From Clostridium folliculivorans (lineage in GTDB: Bacteria > Bacillota > Clostridia > Clostridiales > Clostridiaceae), in contig NZ_BQXY01000003.1 of assembly GCF_024341905.1 (NCBI RefSeq), forward strand, positions 389,477 to 453,476: a stretch of DNA of 64,000 nt, in the 5' to 3' direction. Positions 1 through 8,914 of the stretch are shown here, one piece after another. Each line of letters begins with the position of its first letter. Positions within the stretch are counted from its first letter, which is position 1. The translations under genes were made by a program, and so were the position numbers. The notes beneath the pieces are model-generated. The model was not told where the DNA came from. It was given only the letters and a program-made list of their open reading frames with translations, and did no database searches.

Positions 1-162
1 TTCTAATATGATTTGTTCTAGTATTATTTCTATCCTATCATTGATGCTAAATTCTCTAATCTTACACTCGCATGGCAAATCCTCAGTATATGCTTTCAAA
101 TACCTTATAGCTAAATTGCTATGAATGTATTTTGAATTTACTCCTGTTAATAATATTTTCAT
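1..162 (-). CDS. B12-binding radical SAM protein, N-terminal fragment
   Basis: Only the first 54 codons lie in the window; the gene runs off the left edge. The translation starts MKILLTGVNSKYIHSNLAIR, a start typical of cobalamin-binding radical SAM enzymes (the DUF4080 type), where the N-terminal Rossmann-like B12-binding domain comes first. The CxxxCxxC cluster motif would lie outside the window, so the class rests on the N-terminus alone. The ATG follows an AAGGGA-type ribosome binding site and overlaps the end of the upstream methyltransferase-like gene by 44 bases, which suggests translational coupling. Substrate unknown. Confidence 0.7.
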   Translation of the reverse strand, partial: MKILLTGVNSKYIHSNLAIRYLKAYTEDLPCECKIREFSINDRIEIILEQIILE

Positions 163-667
163 CACTTGTTCTTTCCCTTCTTTTTGCTTTTACAAAGTAA
201 ATTTTATCATAAAAATCAACTTTTTCTATTTCAAAATAACTTTCTGTAGCTTTTTTTATAATTTCTACATTAAATTGATTAATTGGATTTATATCTCTAT
301 ACCTAAATTCTTTTGTTTTGTCTCCAGGAAGTAAAACCTTAATATTAGAGTTTACTACTTCTTTGGATTTCTTATCATAATCCCATATATAGAGATATCC
401 GTCATCTTTAATGAGATTCCATATATGTTTTATTATCTCACGTCTTCCGCCATTACTCCATATCTTTCCCATAGTAAAAAAAAGTACTGCTCCGTCATAA
501 AATATTGCTTCTTTTTCACTTAAAATCTCTTTGTCATCAAAATAGTCCACAGAAATCTCGTCTTCCATATTTTTTTTCAAATTATATATTATCCCGTAGT
601 TCTCTTTTCCTATATCCAATAAATCACCATCAAGGCTTATTTCTCTCATATCTAAAATATATTCCAT
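119..667 (-). CDS. methyltransferase-like protein (class I SAM fold, tentative)
   Basis: 182 aa, soluble, no signal peptide. Residues 16-30 (LLDIGKENYGIIYNL) resemble the first strand and glycine loop of a class I SAM-dependent methyltransferase, and residues 80-95 (IIKHIWNLIKDDGYLYIWD) resemble the strand 4/5 segment that ends in 'gG.l.i.d' in that fold. The classic GxGxG loop is degenerate, so activity is uncertain. It has a good ribosome binding site (GAGGAGTAATTTT before ATG). It is the first gene of a two-gene minus-strand unit with the radical SAM gene that overlaps its 3' end; a modification pathway shared with that enzyme is inference. Fold assignment is moderate, function unknown. 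Confidence 0.6.
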   Translation of the reverse strand: MEYILDMREISLDGDLLDIGKENYGIIYNLKKNMEDEISVDYFDDKEILSEKEAIFYDGAVLFFTMGKIWSNGGRREIIKHIWNLIKDDGYLYIWDYDKKSKEVVNSNIKVLLPGDKTKEFRYRDINPINQFNVEIIKKATESYFEIEKVDFYDKIYFVKAKRRERTSDENIINRSKFKIHS

Positions 668-720
668 AAAATTACTCCTCTGTAAATATTATCTTGCACA
701 CTATTACCTATTCTACATAA

Positions 721-757
721 AAAAAAGAATTCCTCTATACTATGGAATTCTTTTTCA
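721..757. terminator. bidirectional intrinsic terminator
   Basis: An A-run, the arms GAATTCC and GGAATTC around a 9-nt loop (tctatacta), then a T-run. It reads as an intrinsic terminator on both strands; on the minus strand it ends the phospholipase-like gene. Confidence 0.75.
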
Positions 758-791
758 ACTCAATGATTCTATTTTTTAACTTATATTTAAT

Positions 792-1517
792 TTACAAATC
801 TTTTTCCTTATCATACCTTAAAATAACATTATCGTAATAATATAAAAGATATCCAGCTGTAGTGATTTGAGCTTCCTTCAGTATTTCACTAGTAACTCTA
901 AAATACCTTTTCTCTGTATCTTCAATATTTAAATATTTATTATGAACTTCATTCGCAAATCTTGCATTGTTCTTAATAAATTCTTCTACACTATTATATT
1001 TTTTAGTACCATTGCTTACTCCAAAATTATGGTGTTTAAACAACCTATCAATAATCCAAAGTTCAAATTTTCTATGACTTTTTAAAAGTCTGTTATTAAC
1101 ATGGTGTGGGACAGTCATATCTTGAATTAAGTGTGCAGATGCACCAAGAAAAAACAGTCCTTTATGTTCTTCTCCGTCTTTAATTAAATCTATTGATTTA
1201 TCATAATATTTTTGACATTCTACAAGGGCATTAGAAAAACCATATAAGCCTTTCTCCAATTCATAATGAAAAAAATGATTAGTACTTTTAAAATCTTGAT
1301 CCGCCCAGGTTACTCCATCATTTAACTGTTTTAAATGTTTCTTATAAAACATGTATGCATCTTCATAGCCATCATTTTTTAATATTTCTATTGCTTGTAT
1401 ATTTATATATTTATGAACCACACAGTGGGTTTTTATTGCTACTTTCTTAATAGGGTTTACAGCTACCATTACTCTACGGGCCATTCTCCCATAGGTTTTT
1501 TCCATACGCTTCTTCAT
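792..1517 (-). CDS. zinc-dependent phospholipase C family protein
   Basis: 241 aa from the chosen ATG. An earlier in-frame ATG exists at 1553, but GAGGAGAG sits 5-6 nt before the ATG at 1517. The protein is all-helical with the spaced His/Asp residues of the Zn-dependent PLC / S1-P1 nuclease fold: H31, the WADQDF segment (D73), STNHFFH (H81, H84) and SAHLIQDMTVPHH (H129, D133, H138/H139). These match the trinuclear zinc ligands of clostridial alpha-toxin-type enzymes. It has no signal peptide and no C-terminal C2-like domain, so it is not a classical secreted toxin. Many clostridia encode such short cytoplasmic-looking homologues of unknown substrate. It is monocistronic, with a terminator just downstream. 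Confidence 0.8.
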   Translation of the reverse strand: MKKRMEKTYGRMARRVMVAVNPIKKVAIKTHCVVHKYINIQAIEILKNDGYEDAYMFYKKHLKQLNDGVTWADQDFKSTNHFFHYELEKGLYGFSNALVECQKYYDKSIDLIKDGEEHKGLFFLGASAHLIQDMTVPHHVNNRLLKSHRKFELWIIDRLFKHHNFGVSNGTKKYNSVEEFIKNNARFANEVHNKYLNIEDTEKRYFRVTSEILKEAQITTAGYLLYYYDNVILRYDKEKDL

Positions 1518-1538
1518 AAATCTCTCCTCGTTTCCACA

Positions 1539-1881
1539 GATGTACCACTTCAATCCGAAAACTATTTTCAGACTTCCTCTGGCTTCAGAGAGGTAGCTTT
1601 GAAAATTTAAGTTTTAGGCTATGTTTAAGAATATTGTTGAAATTGATTGGTTATACAGGAGATGCTATATGAGTGAGCAACTAGAATTAAATGATTTTTT
1701 CATATGTAGTGACGTTAAAAAACTGTACTGTTCGAACGTAGTGAGTTTACAGTTTTAGCCATGGAATATGACAAAATCATATTAATTCTTTGCGTAAGCT
1801 CATTAAAGCGTCGGATGATTAACCAATCAATTTCAACACGGTGCTTTAACAGCGCCAAGTTTTAAAACCAAGTTGTACATC
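1539..1881. repeat. ~100-bp dispersed repeat (family II), interrupted by a mobile element
   Basis: The ends are inverted: GATGTACCACTT at 1539-1550 and AAGTTGTACATC at 1870-1881. If the 240-bp insertion at 1617-1856 and one 8-bp duplication are removed, about 95 bp remain. These align along their length with the copy at 46720-46817 (shared TCAATCCGAAAA, CTATTTTCA, CCTCTGG, TTTGAAAAT) and, more weakly, with the reverse complement of 12725-12800. Function unknown. Confidence 0.65.
1617..1856 (+). mobile_element. MITE-like element, family I, copy 1 (240 bp, exact 8-bp TSD)
   Basis: Begins GGCTATGTTTAAG and ends CTTTAACAGCGCC. The terminal inverted repeats are about 37 bp and share an identical 19-nt inner part (TGTTGAAATTGATTGGTTA at 1635-1653 and its complement near the right end). 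The 8-bp sequence AAGTTTTA occurs at 1609-1616 and again at 1857-1864, an exact target-site duplication. Inside, GGAG then 7 nt precedes ATGAGTGAGCAACTAGAA, which looks like a ribosome binding site plus the first codons of a lost transposase (MSEQLELNDFF). GG ends with 8-bp duplications fit the ISL3 or IS6 families. It is inserted in a family II repeat. Confidence 0.85.
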
Positions 1882-1912
1882 CATATACATAAAAATCAAC
1901 TTTAAGTTATAT

Positions 1913-3187
1913 CTATGATTTCTTAATTTTCATTAGAATTATAACCATTACTAATATTATTACACAAAGAGAAAAAAACATTATATCTCTATAGCCATTT
2001 ACTAAACTTTTCTCTTCTTTTTTTATCTCATACATTATTCCATTTCTTTTATCCAGTATATATATTGATTGTTTGACCAACTTTATATCGTTCAATTCTA
2101 TATTATCATTGAACTTCAATATTTTTTTGCTTAGTCCGTTTTTATCCAAATTATAAAGGGTAGTTTCATTTTTATCATAAAAAAACATAGAATCTTTTTC
2201 TTTTATAGCTCCTGTACTATCTACTACTAACCCATAAATTGAACCAGCATCACTATGAACATAAAACGGAGCTGGAGGGTTTAGCATAGGCAACTTGCTT
2301 AAAAGCATTTTTACTGATTTACCATTTTCATCAGTAAATTTAGGAGAATTTAATGGATCACCACCGCTGTAATCTGGCCATCCATACCATATATCTTTTT
2401 TTAATTCATAAATATAATCAGTATCTCCTAGTACTGCTCTTGGTCCATTATTTTCAAATCCCCCAACTATAGCCATTAGAGAGCCCGAGGAATTATAATC
2501 CCACCCTTCAACATTTCTAATCCCATATGAGAATAACTGACTTTTTTTACTTTTTATATCATAGCTTATAACACATGCATTACCTAGCGCACTTCTTTTT
2601 ATCACTTGTCCATTTTTAGTTTTAATTCCATAACTAGAGAAACTTCCCGTATTATCTTGGTCGTAGTTAATCCCTCTCAAAGTAAGCTCTATAGGTGAAG
2701 TATCTTGAATAGACTTATTATCATTAACTATCCCTGAATTAGTTGCAGCACTTATTGAAATAAATATAGTATTATCCCGTGCTATAATACTATATTTCCC
2801 TATACCATTATTCCTTGGAAGATCACTTATTAAAATATCTTTACTCTTACTTTCAAGATCATAACCAATAAGTTTATTATCGCTTATATAATACAACTTA
2901 TCATCTTCATAAATTATTGATGAAATTTTCAAATCTTTGTCTTTTATTATTTTTTCACTTTTCCCATCTTTCTTAATTAGTTCTATTCCATTATCAGTTC
3001 CTAAGTAAAAATTATTCAAACTATCATAGGTAAAGCAGTTAACATCTTTTAAACCCTTAAATTTTATGGATACATCAATCTCTCTATCTACACATGTAAT
3101 ATCTGCTTTCATTACATTATTAAAGATAAGAGCCGCTCCTATAAGGGACAGAATTATAGTAAAAGCAATTACTATTATTTTCTTCAT
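1913..3187 (-). CDS. membrane-anchored glucose/sorbosone dehydrogenase-like beta-propeller protein
   Basis: 424 aa from the ATG preceded by GGAGGAAGAT (the site lies inside an in-frame upstream extension, so the shorter start is preferred). One N-terminal membrane segment (about residues 3-24), a large extracellular domain, and a second membrane segment near the C-terminus (about 402-420) followed by Lys residues. The domain carries signatures of the soluble aldose sugar dehydrogenase/GSDH six-bladed propeller: GIRNVEGWDYNSSGSL (family 'GlRNpqGla.dp.g.l') and IWYGWPDYSGGD (family 'nyGWP..s.G'). PQQ use is not shown, and clostridia generally lack PQQ synthesis, so it may be a binding or structural propeller. 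Monocistronic. Confidence 0.7.
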   Translation of the reverse strand: MKKIIVIAFTIILSLIGAALIFNNVMKADITCVDREIDVSIKFKGLKDVNCFTYDSLNNFYLGTDNGIELIKKDGKSEKIIKDKDLKISSIIYEDDKLYYISDNKLIGYDLESKSKDILISDLPRNNGIGKYSIIARDNTIFISISAATNSGIVNDNKSIQDTSPIELTLRGINYDQDNTGSFSSYGIKTKNGQVIKRSALGNACVISYDIKSKKSQLFSYGIRNVEGWDYNSSGSLMAIVGGFENNGPRAVLGDTDYIYELKKDIWYGWPDYSGGDPLNSPKFTDENGKSVKMLLSKLPMLNPPAPFYVHSDAGSIYGLVVDSTGAIKEKDSMFFYDKNETTLYNLDKNGLSKKILKFNDNIELNDIKLVKQSIYILDKRNGIMYEIKKEEKSLVNGYRDIMFFSLCVIILVMVIILMKIKKS

Positions 3188-3314
3188 ATCTTCCTCCATT
3201 ATCCAAGCTCCTATGCTAAATATATTTTTACTTAGTACAAATAATGATAACCAATGAATATTTGTCCACTTTTTTGAATAATTTTTATTATTGAGGCTTA
3301 GAGGAGTGATTATA

Positions 3315-4811
3315 TTGGAGCAAAATAGTTTTTATAAAAATTCTATTCTTTTAACTGCAGCTAACCTAACAACTGGAATGTTAGGATTTATATTTTCCAT
3401 TTATCTTTCAAAGGTATTAGGACCAGAAGGAATGGGACTTTACGGTTTAGTTATGCCTATATACAATTTATTTATCTGCTTAATGACTGCAGGGGTGGTT
3501 GCTGCTATTTCAAAAGTTTCAGCAGTATATTCATCTAAAAATGATTACGGCAATCTATTTAAGACAATACGAACTGTTGCAATGTTTAACTTAATTTGGG
3601 CAACTATAATAGGAGTGCTAGTATTTTTAGCAGCACCTGCTATAGGTGGTTATTGGGTTAAGGATGCTAGAACTATAAATGCAATTCAGATAACATGCCC
3701 AGCTATGATTTTCATTGCGTTGTCTAACATATTAAAAGGATATTTTTATGGCAGTTCAAAGATAGTTATGCCTGCCTTCATAGACATCTTAGAAAAGGGA
3801 ATAAGAATTTTTGTAATAGCTCTTTTAATTTATTTTTTCAGAGTAAAATCTCTTTCTTCTTTGGTTACAGTAGCCTATATATCCTTATGCATTGGTGAAT
3901 TCCAAAGCTTAGCTTTATTATTTATATATTACAAAGCTATCACCAGAAAAATACCTGTAATGCCATCGAAAAAAGAAGGACGAGCTCAGTTACTATTTGA
4001 TGTTTTAGTAGTATCTGTTCCACTTTGTATTACTGGATTCTTAACAAGTATATTTTATACCATGTCAGCATTAGTTGTACCAAGGAGACTTGTACAAGCA
4101 GGTTTTGAATATAGCACTGCACTATCTATGATAGGAAAATATGGCGGAATGGCTTTAACCATAGTAACTTTCCCCTTAATTATAATACAATCATTAAACA
4201 CTTTATTAATACCTGATTTATCTCAATCCATGAACAAAAAAGACTATTATTCTGCTACTCGTAGAATAAGACAAGTTATAAGATTAGTGTTTCTGCTTGG
4301 AATATGTACTACAATCGTATGTACCTTAATACCAACCTCCTTAGGTCAGATGTTCTTTCAAAGAAATGACTTAGGTACCTATATAAAAATAGCAGGATTT
4401 TGTACACCTATTTCTTTTACTGCTGCCACTATGTTTGGAATCTTAAATGGACTCAGTAAACAAACTGCTATCTTAAGAAACTCTATAATTACTGAAATAA
4501 TTGAACTAATATGTTTATATATACTTACAGGTATTCCATCTATCAATGTTTATGGCTATGCAATAACAGCCTTCATAGTATCAACCTTAAGCTTGATATT
4601 AAATCTATATGAAGTTAATAAAGTTATTGATATAAATATATCTTTTGGAGAAGTGATTATATATATTTTAATCGGTATTTTAACTTTCTATCTTCTAACA
4701 GTTTTAATGCCTTTTTTATCAGCACTAAATCTAATAATAAGAAATATAGTTCTTATAATTTCCTGTTTCTCATTTTTTATATTTGTTTCTCTAAAATTGA
4801 AACTAGAGTAA
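3315..4811 (+). CDS. SpoVB-like polysaccharide/lipid flippase (MOP superfamily)
   Basis: 498 aa from a TTG start; GAGGAG lies 8 nt before TTG at 3315, while the earlier in-frame TTG at 3291 has no ribosome binding site. About 12-14 membrane segments. The N-terminus (SFYKNSILLTAANLTTGMLGFIFSIYLSKVLGPEGMGLYGLVMPIY) is typical of the stage V sporulation protein B group of the MATE/MOP exporters, which move lipid-linked cell-wall or cortex precursors across the membrane. A second, divergent relative lies convergently at 5070-6680; the two share little beyond the family pattern, so they are not a recent duplication. A family I mobile-element end lies 18 nt after the stop codon. Confidence 0.85.
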   Translation: MEQNSFYKNSILLTAANLTTGMLGFIFSIYLSKVLGPEGMGLYGLVMPIYNLFICLMTAGVVAAISKVSAVYSSKNDYGNLFKTIRTVAMFNLIWATIIGVLVFLAAPAIGGYWVKDARTINAIQITCPAMIFIALSNILKGYFYGSSKIVMPAFIDILEKGIRIFVIALLIYFFRVKSLSSLVTVAYISLCIGEFQSLALLFIYYKAITRKIPVMPSKKEGRAQLLFDVLVVSVPLCITGFLTSIFYTMSALVVPRRLVQAGFEYSTALSMIGKYGGMALTIVTFPLIIIQSLNTLLIPDLSQSMNKKDYYSATRRIRQVIRLVFLLGICTTIVCTLIPTSLGQMFFQRNDLGTYIKIAGFCTPISFTAATMFGILNGLSKQTAILRNSIITEIIELICLYILTGIPSINVYGYAITAFIVSTLSLILNLYEVNKVIDINISFGEVIIYILIGILTFYLLTVLMPFLSALNLIIRNIVLIISCFSFFIFVSLKLKLE

Positions 4812-4829
4812 TTTAATATTTATATGTTT

Positions 4830-4913
4830 GGCGCTATTAAAGCACCGTGTTGAAATTGATTGGTTAATCATCCGACGTTTCACCGAGCTTACGCAAATAA
4901 TTAATGCCGATAG
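4830..4913 (-). mobile_element. MITE-like element, family I, copy 2 (truncated)
   Basis: Starts GGCGCTATTAAAGCACCGTG at 4830, the same as the right terminus of copy 1 read in reverse, then TTGAAATTGATTGGTTAATC and GAGCTTACGCAAATAATTAAT. The match to copy 1 fades after about 4913 and the second terminal repeat is not found, so this is a decayed end. ATATGTTT before the element and ATATGTTA near 4937 could be a damaged target duplication, but that is weak. Confidence 0.65.
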
Positions 4914-5023
4914 GACGTACCTCTATATGTTATTTAACAAAGGCAAAACTTCCAGAACAATATTGAATGTAATCTTAAATTACATTCAAAAAAAACACTA
5001 AAGAATCCATAGAAAATTACGAT

Positions 5024-5059
5024 AAGTAAAGGGATGAGGTTTTCCTCATCCCTTTACTT
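5024..5059. terminator. long bidirectional terminator hairpin
   Basis: Perfect 16-bp stem AAGTAAAGGGATGAGG / CCTCATCCCTTTACTT around a TTTT loop, 11 bases beyond the stop codon of the minus-strand flippase gene. The stem is long and the U-tract after it is short, but the position fits a 3' end. Confidence 0.7.
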
Positions 5060-5069
5060 ATTTATAAAT

Positions 5070-6680
5070 CTATCTAAGACGTCTTTTTAAAAATCTTGGC
5101 AATAATTTAGATACTTTTGGCGACATAGAATTCATCTCAGCTTTTGTTATGCCTCCTATAGATATCATCGTATATAGATATACAATCCCACCAAATACGA
5201 TGGCAATAAATAAAATCAGTGAGTTTACCATTCTACCTTCACCTAAATAAGTATTCATTATTCCGAATACAGATATCTTTAGAACAAATATAACCGCAGT
5301 CATCGCAAGAGAACTTAATATAGGCTTAGATGCTACCTTAAGCAAAGAAAACTTAAACTTAAGAGTTTTACACATCTTTCTATGGTTTAATATCATAGGT
5401 ACAAAGAAGCATAGGATTCCACCTACCACTGCACCTTTGACATTAATGTCTCTGTATCCTATCAGAATATAGTTAGATGCTATCTTTAGAACTATACCTA
5501 CACATAAAGAACCAACTACAAAATAAAACTTATTTACTGCTTGTAGAATCGTATTTTGTATTTGAACTATAGCCATAAATATAACAACTACTGATCCATA
5601 TACCATAAGCTCATATCCAGTAGTCTTACCAAAGAGCACCTTATATATCTCCGAACTCAAAATAGCTAGTCCAAACGCCGCTGGTATTGCTATATCATAG
5701 CTTATCCTTATTGCAAACAATATACTTTCCTTCATGCTCTTCTTATCCTTAGCTATTAATGCTCTAACTATAGCTGGCATTACCGCTGTAGCTAATGCAG
5801 TTATTATAGTTAAAGGAACATATAAAAGAGTTTTATAATATCCCAAAATTCCATATAGAACATTACCTTCATCTTTTGTAAATCCCGCATGTGCTAGCCT
5901 TGCAGTAACATTAAACATATCAACCAAAGCCCCAAAATTTTGAAGTCCTGCGCTTAGTGCTATTGGAAAGCCATAGGTTACTAGTTTCTTTATTATTGTT
6001 TTTGTTCTTATTCTCTTTATATCTTTATCTTTATTAACTACTTGCTTATCGATTCTTTCAACTGCTGCTATGTATATTAGATAAACTATTGCTATAAAAG
6101 CTCCTAAAGAGGTTCCGACAGTTCCTCCTGCACTTCCTTTTTCAACACCGTACTTTATGAAAATAAATGCAAATAATAAACTTGCAGCCACATTCATAAA
6201 CTGCTCTACCACTTGAGACACAGCTAATGGTCCCATAAGTCTTCTTCCTTGGAAATACCCTCTGTAGGCACATAAAACTGAGGTTAACGCTATAGCAGGT
6301 GCTAAAGTTATAAGTCCTATATATATGTCTGGATTATCACTTTTTTGAGCTATAAACTTAGCACTGGCTATAAGTACAAGTGTAATTCCAGTTCCAAACA
6401 GAAGTAATAATGTTCTTGCTAATCTAAAGGTTCTCTGAGCATCTCTATGATTTTCAACTGCTGAAAGCTCAGATATATATTTTGCTATTGCTGTCTGCAT
6501 CCCAAGATTTAAAACAGCATAAAGAAAGGTAAAGACCTCATAAGTCTTTTGATATATACCATAACCTCCAGTTCCAATTATCCCTTGGAGCAAAGGTACA
6601 TATAGCAAAGACAAAAGCTTTGCTAATATGCCTGCTAATGAAAGTATGGCAAATCCTTTACTGGTTGATTGCTCTTTCAT
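5070..6680 (-). CDS. SpoVB/YtgP-like polysaccharide biosynthesis flippase
   Basis: 536 aa, about 14 membrane segments. The opening KGFAILSLAGILAKLLSLLYVPLLQGIIGTGGYGIYQKTYEVF fits the SpoVB-like MATE subgroup that includes B. subtilis YtgP/MurJ and SpoVB, flippases for peptidoglycan or polysaccharide lipid intermediates. The length matches that group (about 520-550). It is followed 13 bases downstream of its neighbour's stop codon in the order pseudouridine synthase, then flippase. The neighbour order M20 hydrolase-RluA-SpoVB-like suggests a housekeeping locus rather than a capsule cluster. MurJ-type versus spore-cortex role cannot be settled from sequence. Confidence 0.85.
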   Translation of the reverse strand: MKEQSTSKGFAILSLAGILAKLLSLLYVPLLQGIIGTGGYGIYQKTYEVFTFLYAVLNLGMQTAIAKYISELSAVENHRDAQRTFRLARTLLLLFGTGITLVLIASAKFIAQKSDNPDIYIGLITLAPAIALTSVLCAYRGYFQGRRLMGPLAVSQVVEQFMNVAASLLFAFIFIKYGVEKGSAGGTVGTSLGAFIAIVYLIYIAAVERIDKQVVNKDKDIKRIRTKTIIKKLVTYGFPIALSAGLQNFGALVDMFNVTARLAHAGFTKDEGNVLYGILGYYKTLLYVPLTIITALATAVMPAIVRALIAKDKKSMKESILFAIRISYDIAIPAAFGLAILSSEIYKVLFGKTTGYELMVYGSVVVIFMAIVQIQNTILQAVNKFYFVVGSLCVGIVLKIASNYILIGYRDINVKGAVVGGILCFFVPMILNHRKMCKTLKFKFSLLKVASKPILSSLAMTAVIFVLKISVFGIMNTYLGEGRMVNSLILFIAIVFGGIVYLYTMISIGGITKAEMNSMSPKVSKLLPRFLKRRLR

Positions 6681-6693
6681 AATATACCCCTAA

Positions 6694-7659
6694 CTAAATA
6701 ACAAATTTAAATACGTCCTTTTTCACCTTTTTAAACATAGGAGGAAGACCTTCAGCTACAGTTTTATTATTTAGATAGCTGAACTTTTCTGGTACATCCC
6801 TAAATATAACCTTATATGCATATAAAAATTGATAATTAAGTCCAAATTTGTTTTCAAAGAAATTATTTAGCTTTTTGTCACCGTATTTAGGATCACCTAT
6901 AATAGGGTTATTCAAATGTGCTAAATGGGCTCTTAGTTGATGACTTCTACCTGTAATTAGTTCCAATTCTATAAGTGAATATGCACCATTGCTTTGAATA
7001 GTCTTAACATCCATTGCTATTTCCTTAGTATCTGGAACATATTTGTCATATACTGTAGCAGTGTTATTTTCATCATCCTTAGATATATATGCTTCATATT
7101 TACCATCTCTAATTCTACCTCTAACTAGAGCAGTATAGTACTTCTGTATTTTTCTTTCTCTTATCATTTCATTAAGAAGCTTTAAAGATTCAAAGTTCTT
7201 TCCAAAGAACACTATTCCAGAGGTATTTCTGTCCAGTCTATTACATGGAGCTGGTGTAAATGTAAGCTCTTTTTCTGGAGTATAATCTCCCTTTTTATGA
7301 AGATATGATAAAACATAATCTGTAAGAGTAGGATCTCCATCTTTTTTATCAGAATGCACCAATACTCCTGGCCATTTTTCAACCAAAACCATATTTTCAT
7401 CTTCATAAGTTATTTTTAAAGACTTAGGATCTACTAACTGGAACTTTTCAGTCTTATCCTTTTTTGAATCTATATATTTTATCTCTATTAAATCACCAAC
7501 TTGTAGTGAATACTTCTCCTTCTCCTTTTTTCCATTAACTTTAACATCGCCTTTTCTTAGTGCTCTAAATATAGCACTTAGTGGAACATCTTTTAAAAGC
7601 TTTCTAAGAAATTTATCCAATCTTTGACCTGCTTCATTTGTTCCTATTTCTATTCTCAC
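6694..7659 (-). CDS. RluA-family 23S rRNA-type pseudouridine synthase
   Basis: 321 aa. An N-terminal S4 RNA-binding domain (residues 12-60: QRLDKFLRKLLKDVPLS...DVKVNGKK) is followed by the RluA catalytic domain. The signature CNRLDRNTSG at 139-148 contains the catalytic Asp143, and GRSHQLRAHLAHLNNPIIGD near 235 is the conserved substrate-binding loop. Family members convert uridine to pseudouridine in 23S rRNA or tRNA; whether it is RluC- or RluD-like is not clear. It lies between the M20 hydrolase and the flippase with short gaps on one strand. Confidence 0.92.
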   Translation of the reverse strand: MRIEIGTNEAGQRLDKFLRKLLKDVPLSAIFRALRKGDVKVNGKKEKEKYSLQVGDLIEIKYIDSKKDKTEKFQLVDPKSLKITYEDENMVLVEKWPGVLVHSDKKDGDPTLTDYVLSYLHKKGDYTPEKELTFTPAPCNRLDRNTSGIVFFGKNFESLKLLNEMIRERKIQKYYTALVRGRIRDGKYEAYISKDDENNTATVYDKYVPDTKEIAMDVKTIQSNGAYSLIELELITGRSHQLRAHLAHLNNPIIGDPKYGDKKLNNFFENKFGLNYQFLYAYKVIFRDVPEKFSYLNNKTVAEGLPPMFKKVKKDVFKFVI

Positions 7660-7711
7660 ATAATCAACTCCTAATTAAGTTTCTTCCATTGTTTAGCTTA
7701 ATATTAATTCA

Positions 7712-8902
7712 TTATCTTGTCAAATAATTAAATACTGACTGACATTGAACAGCCACTCCAACAGATAAGCACTGTTCATCTATATCAAATTTGGCATTAT
7801 GAATAGGTGCTGTAATTCCCTTTTCAACATTTCCTGCTCCAAGCATAAAGAATGCTGCTGGTCTTTCATTTGCAAAGTAAGCAAAACTTTCCACCCACAT
7901 TCTTGGAAGCTGCTGCAACTGAACATTTTCTTCGCCTATGGCTTCTTTTGCAGAAGTTCTCACAAGCTCTACCATGTCATCATCATTGTATAAACATGGA
8001 TAACTCTCTTCAATATCTATTTCATAGCTTCCTCTCATGGCAGTACATATGCCCTTCACAATCTCTTCCAATCTAACTTTTGTATTTTCTCTATCTTCAG
8101 AAGACATAGTTCTTATTATCCCCTTTAACTCAACCTCATCAGGAATAATATTTTGTGCTGTTCCTCCCTGAATACTACCTATGGTAAGTACTGCTGGATT
8201 AAAAGGAGTTATTTCTCTGCTCACTATTGTCTGAAGCGCTAATACAACCTGTGCTGCAATAACTACAGGATCAACAGCATTATTAGGTGCTGCTCCATGA
8301 CCACCTTTTCCTTTTATCTTTATGGTAAATGGATTTGATGCTGCATTTACCACTCCATTTTTAATCATTATATTTCCAGCTTCTAGATCTTCTGTTACAT
8401 GAAGTCCAAGTACTGCATCCACCTTAGGATCTTCTAAAACTCCTTCTGCTATCATAACTCTTGAACCGCCTGTAGTTTCTTCTGCTGGTTCAAACAGAAG
8501 CTTTACCTTTCCTTTTAAAAGATGCTTATTTTTATTTAAAAGCTTAGCTGCTCCCAGTAATATTGTGGTGTGAGCATCATGCCCACAAGCATGCATTTTT
8601 CCTGGAACCTTAGAACTATATTCACAACTCTTTTTATCTTGAATAGGAAGTGCATCCATATCACCTCTTAGTGCAATAGTTTTACCTTCCTCTGCCCCAA
8701 TTGCAGTACCTTCTATTATGCCGCATACACCTGTTCCTGCATAAGATTTATAAGGTATTCCTTCTTTGTCTAAAAATTCCTTTACTTTATTTGAAGTTCT
8801 AAAAACTTCAAAATCTAATTCAGGATTTTCATGAAAATCTCTTCTTAGTGATATTAACTCATCATTTATTGATAAAGCTTCCTTAAAAAAGTCCACTTTC
8901 AT
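7712..8902 (-). CDS. M20 family metallo-amidohydrolase (hippurate/N-acyl amino acid hydrolase type)
   Basis: 396 aa, cytoplasmic. Motifs of the M20D aminoacylase/carboxypeptidase group: RRDFHENPELDFE (20-32), GDMDALPIQ (80-88), HACGHDAHT (104-112, with C106 and H108 as likely metal ligands), EPAEETTGGSR (138-148, E141/E142) and a dimerisation segment with GKGGHGAAP near 200. Such enzymes remove acyl groups from amino acids or peptides, with hippurate, indole-3-acetyl amino acids and N-acetyl-diaminopimelate among known substrates; the substrate here is not predictable. It starts 12 bases after the FtsA-like gene stops, so the two are probably cotranscribed. Confidence 0.9.
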   Translation of the reverse strand: MKVDFFKEALSINDELISLRRDFHENPELDFEVFRTSNKVKEFLDKEGIPYKSYAGTGVCGIIEGTAIGAEEGKTIALRGDMDALPIQDKKSCEYSSKVPGKMHACGHDAHTTILLGAAKLLNKNKHLLKGKVKLLFEPAEETTGGSRVMIAEGVLEDPKVDAVLGLHVTEDLEAGNIMIKNGVVNAASNPFTIKIKGKGGHGAAPNNAVDPVVIAAQVVLALQTIVSREITPFNPAVLTIGSIQGGTAQNIIPDEVELKGIIRTMSSEDRENTKVRLEEIVKGICTAMRGSYEIDIEESYPCLYNDDDMVELVRTSAKEAIGEENVQLQQLPRMWVESFAYFANERPAAFFMLGAGNVEKGITAPIHNAKFDIDEQCLSVGVAVQCQSVFNYLTR

Positions 8903-8914
8903 ATATTTGCCCCC

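Noticed and set aside
1539..1616. possible secreted-toxin assignment of the neighbouring phospholipase C-like gene
   Set aside because: No signal peptide and no C-terminal calcium/lipid-binding domain, so it is described as a family member only.
1674..1760. short frame MSEQLELNDFF... in MITE copy 1
   Set aside because: It stops after about 29 codons and differs after residue 11 between copies; a relic of a transposase start, not a gene.
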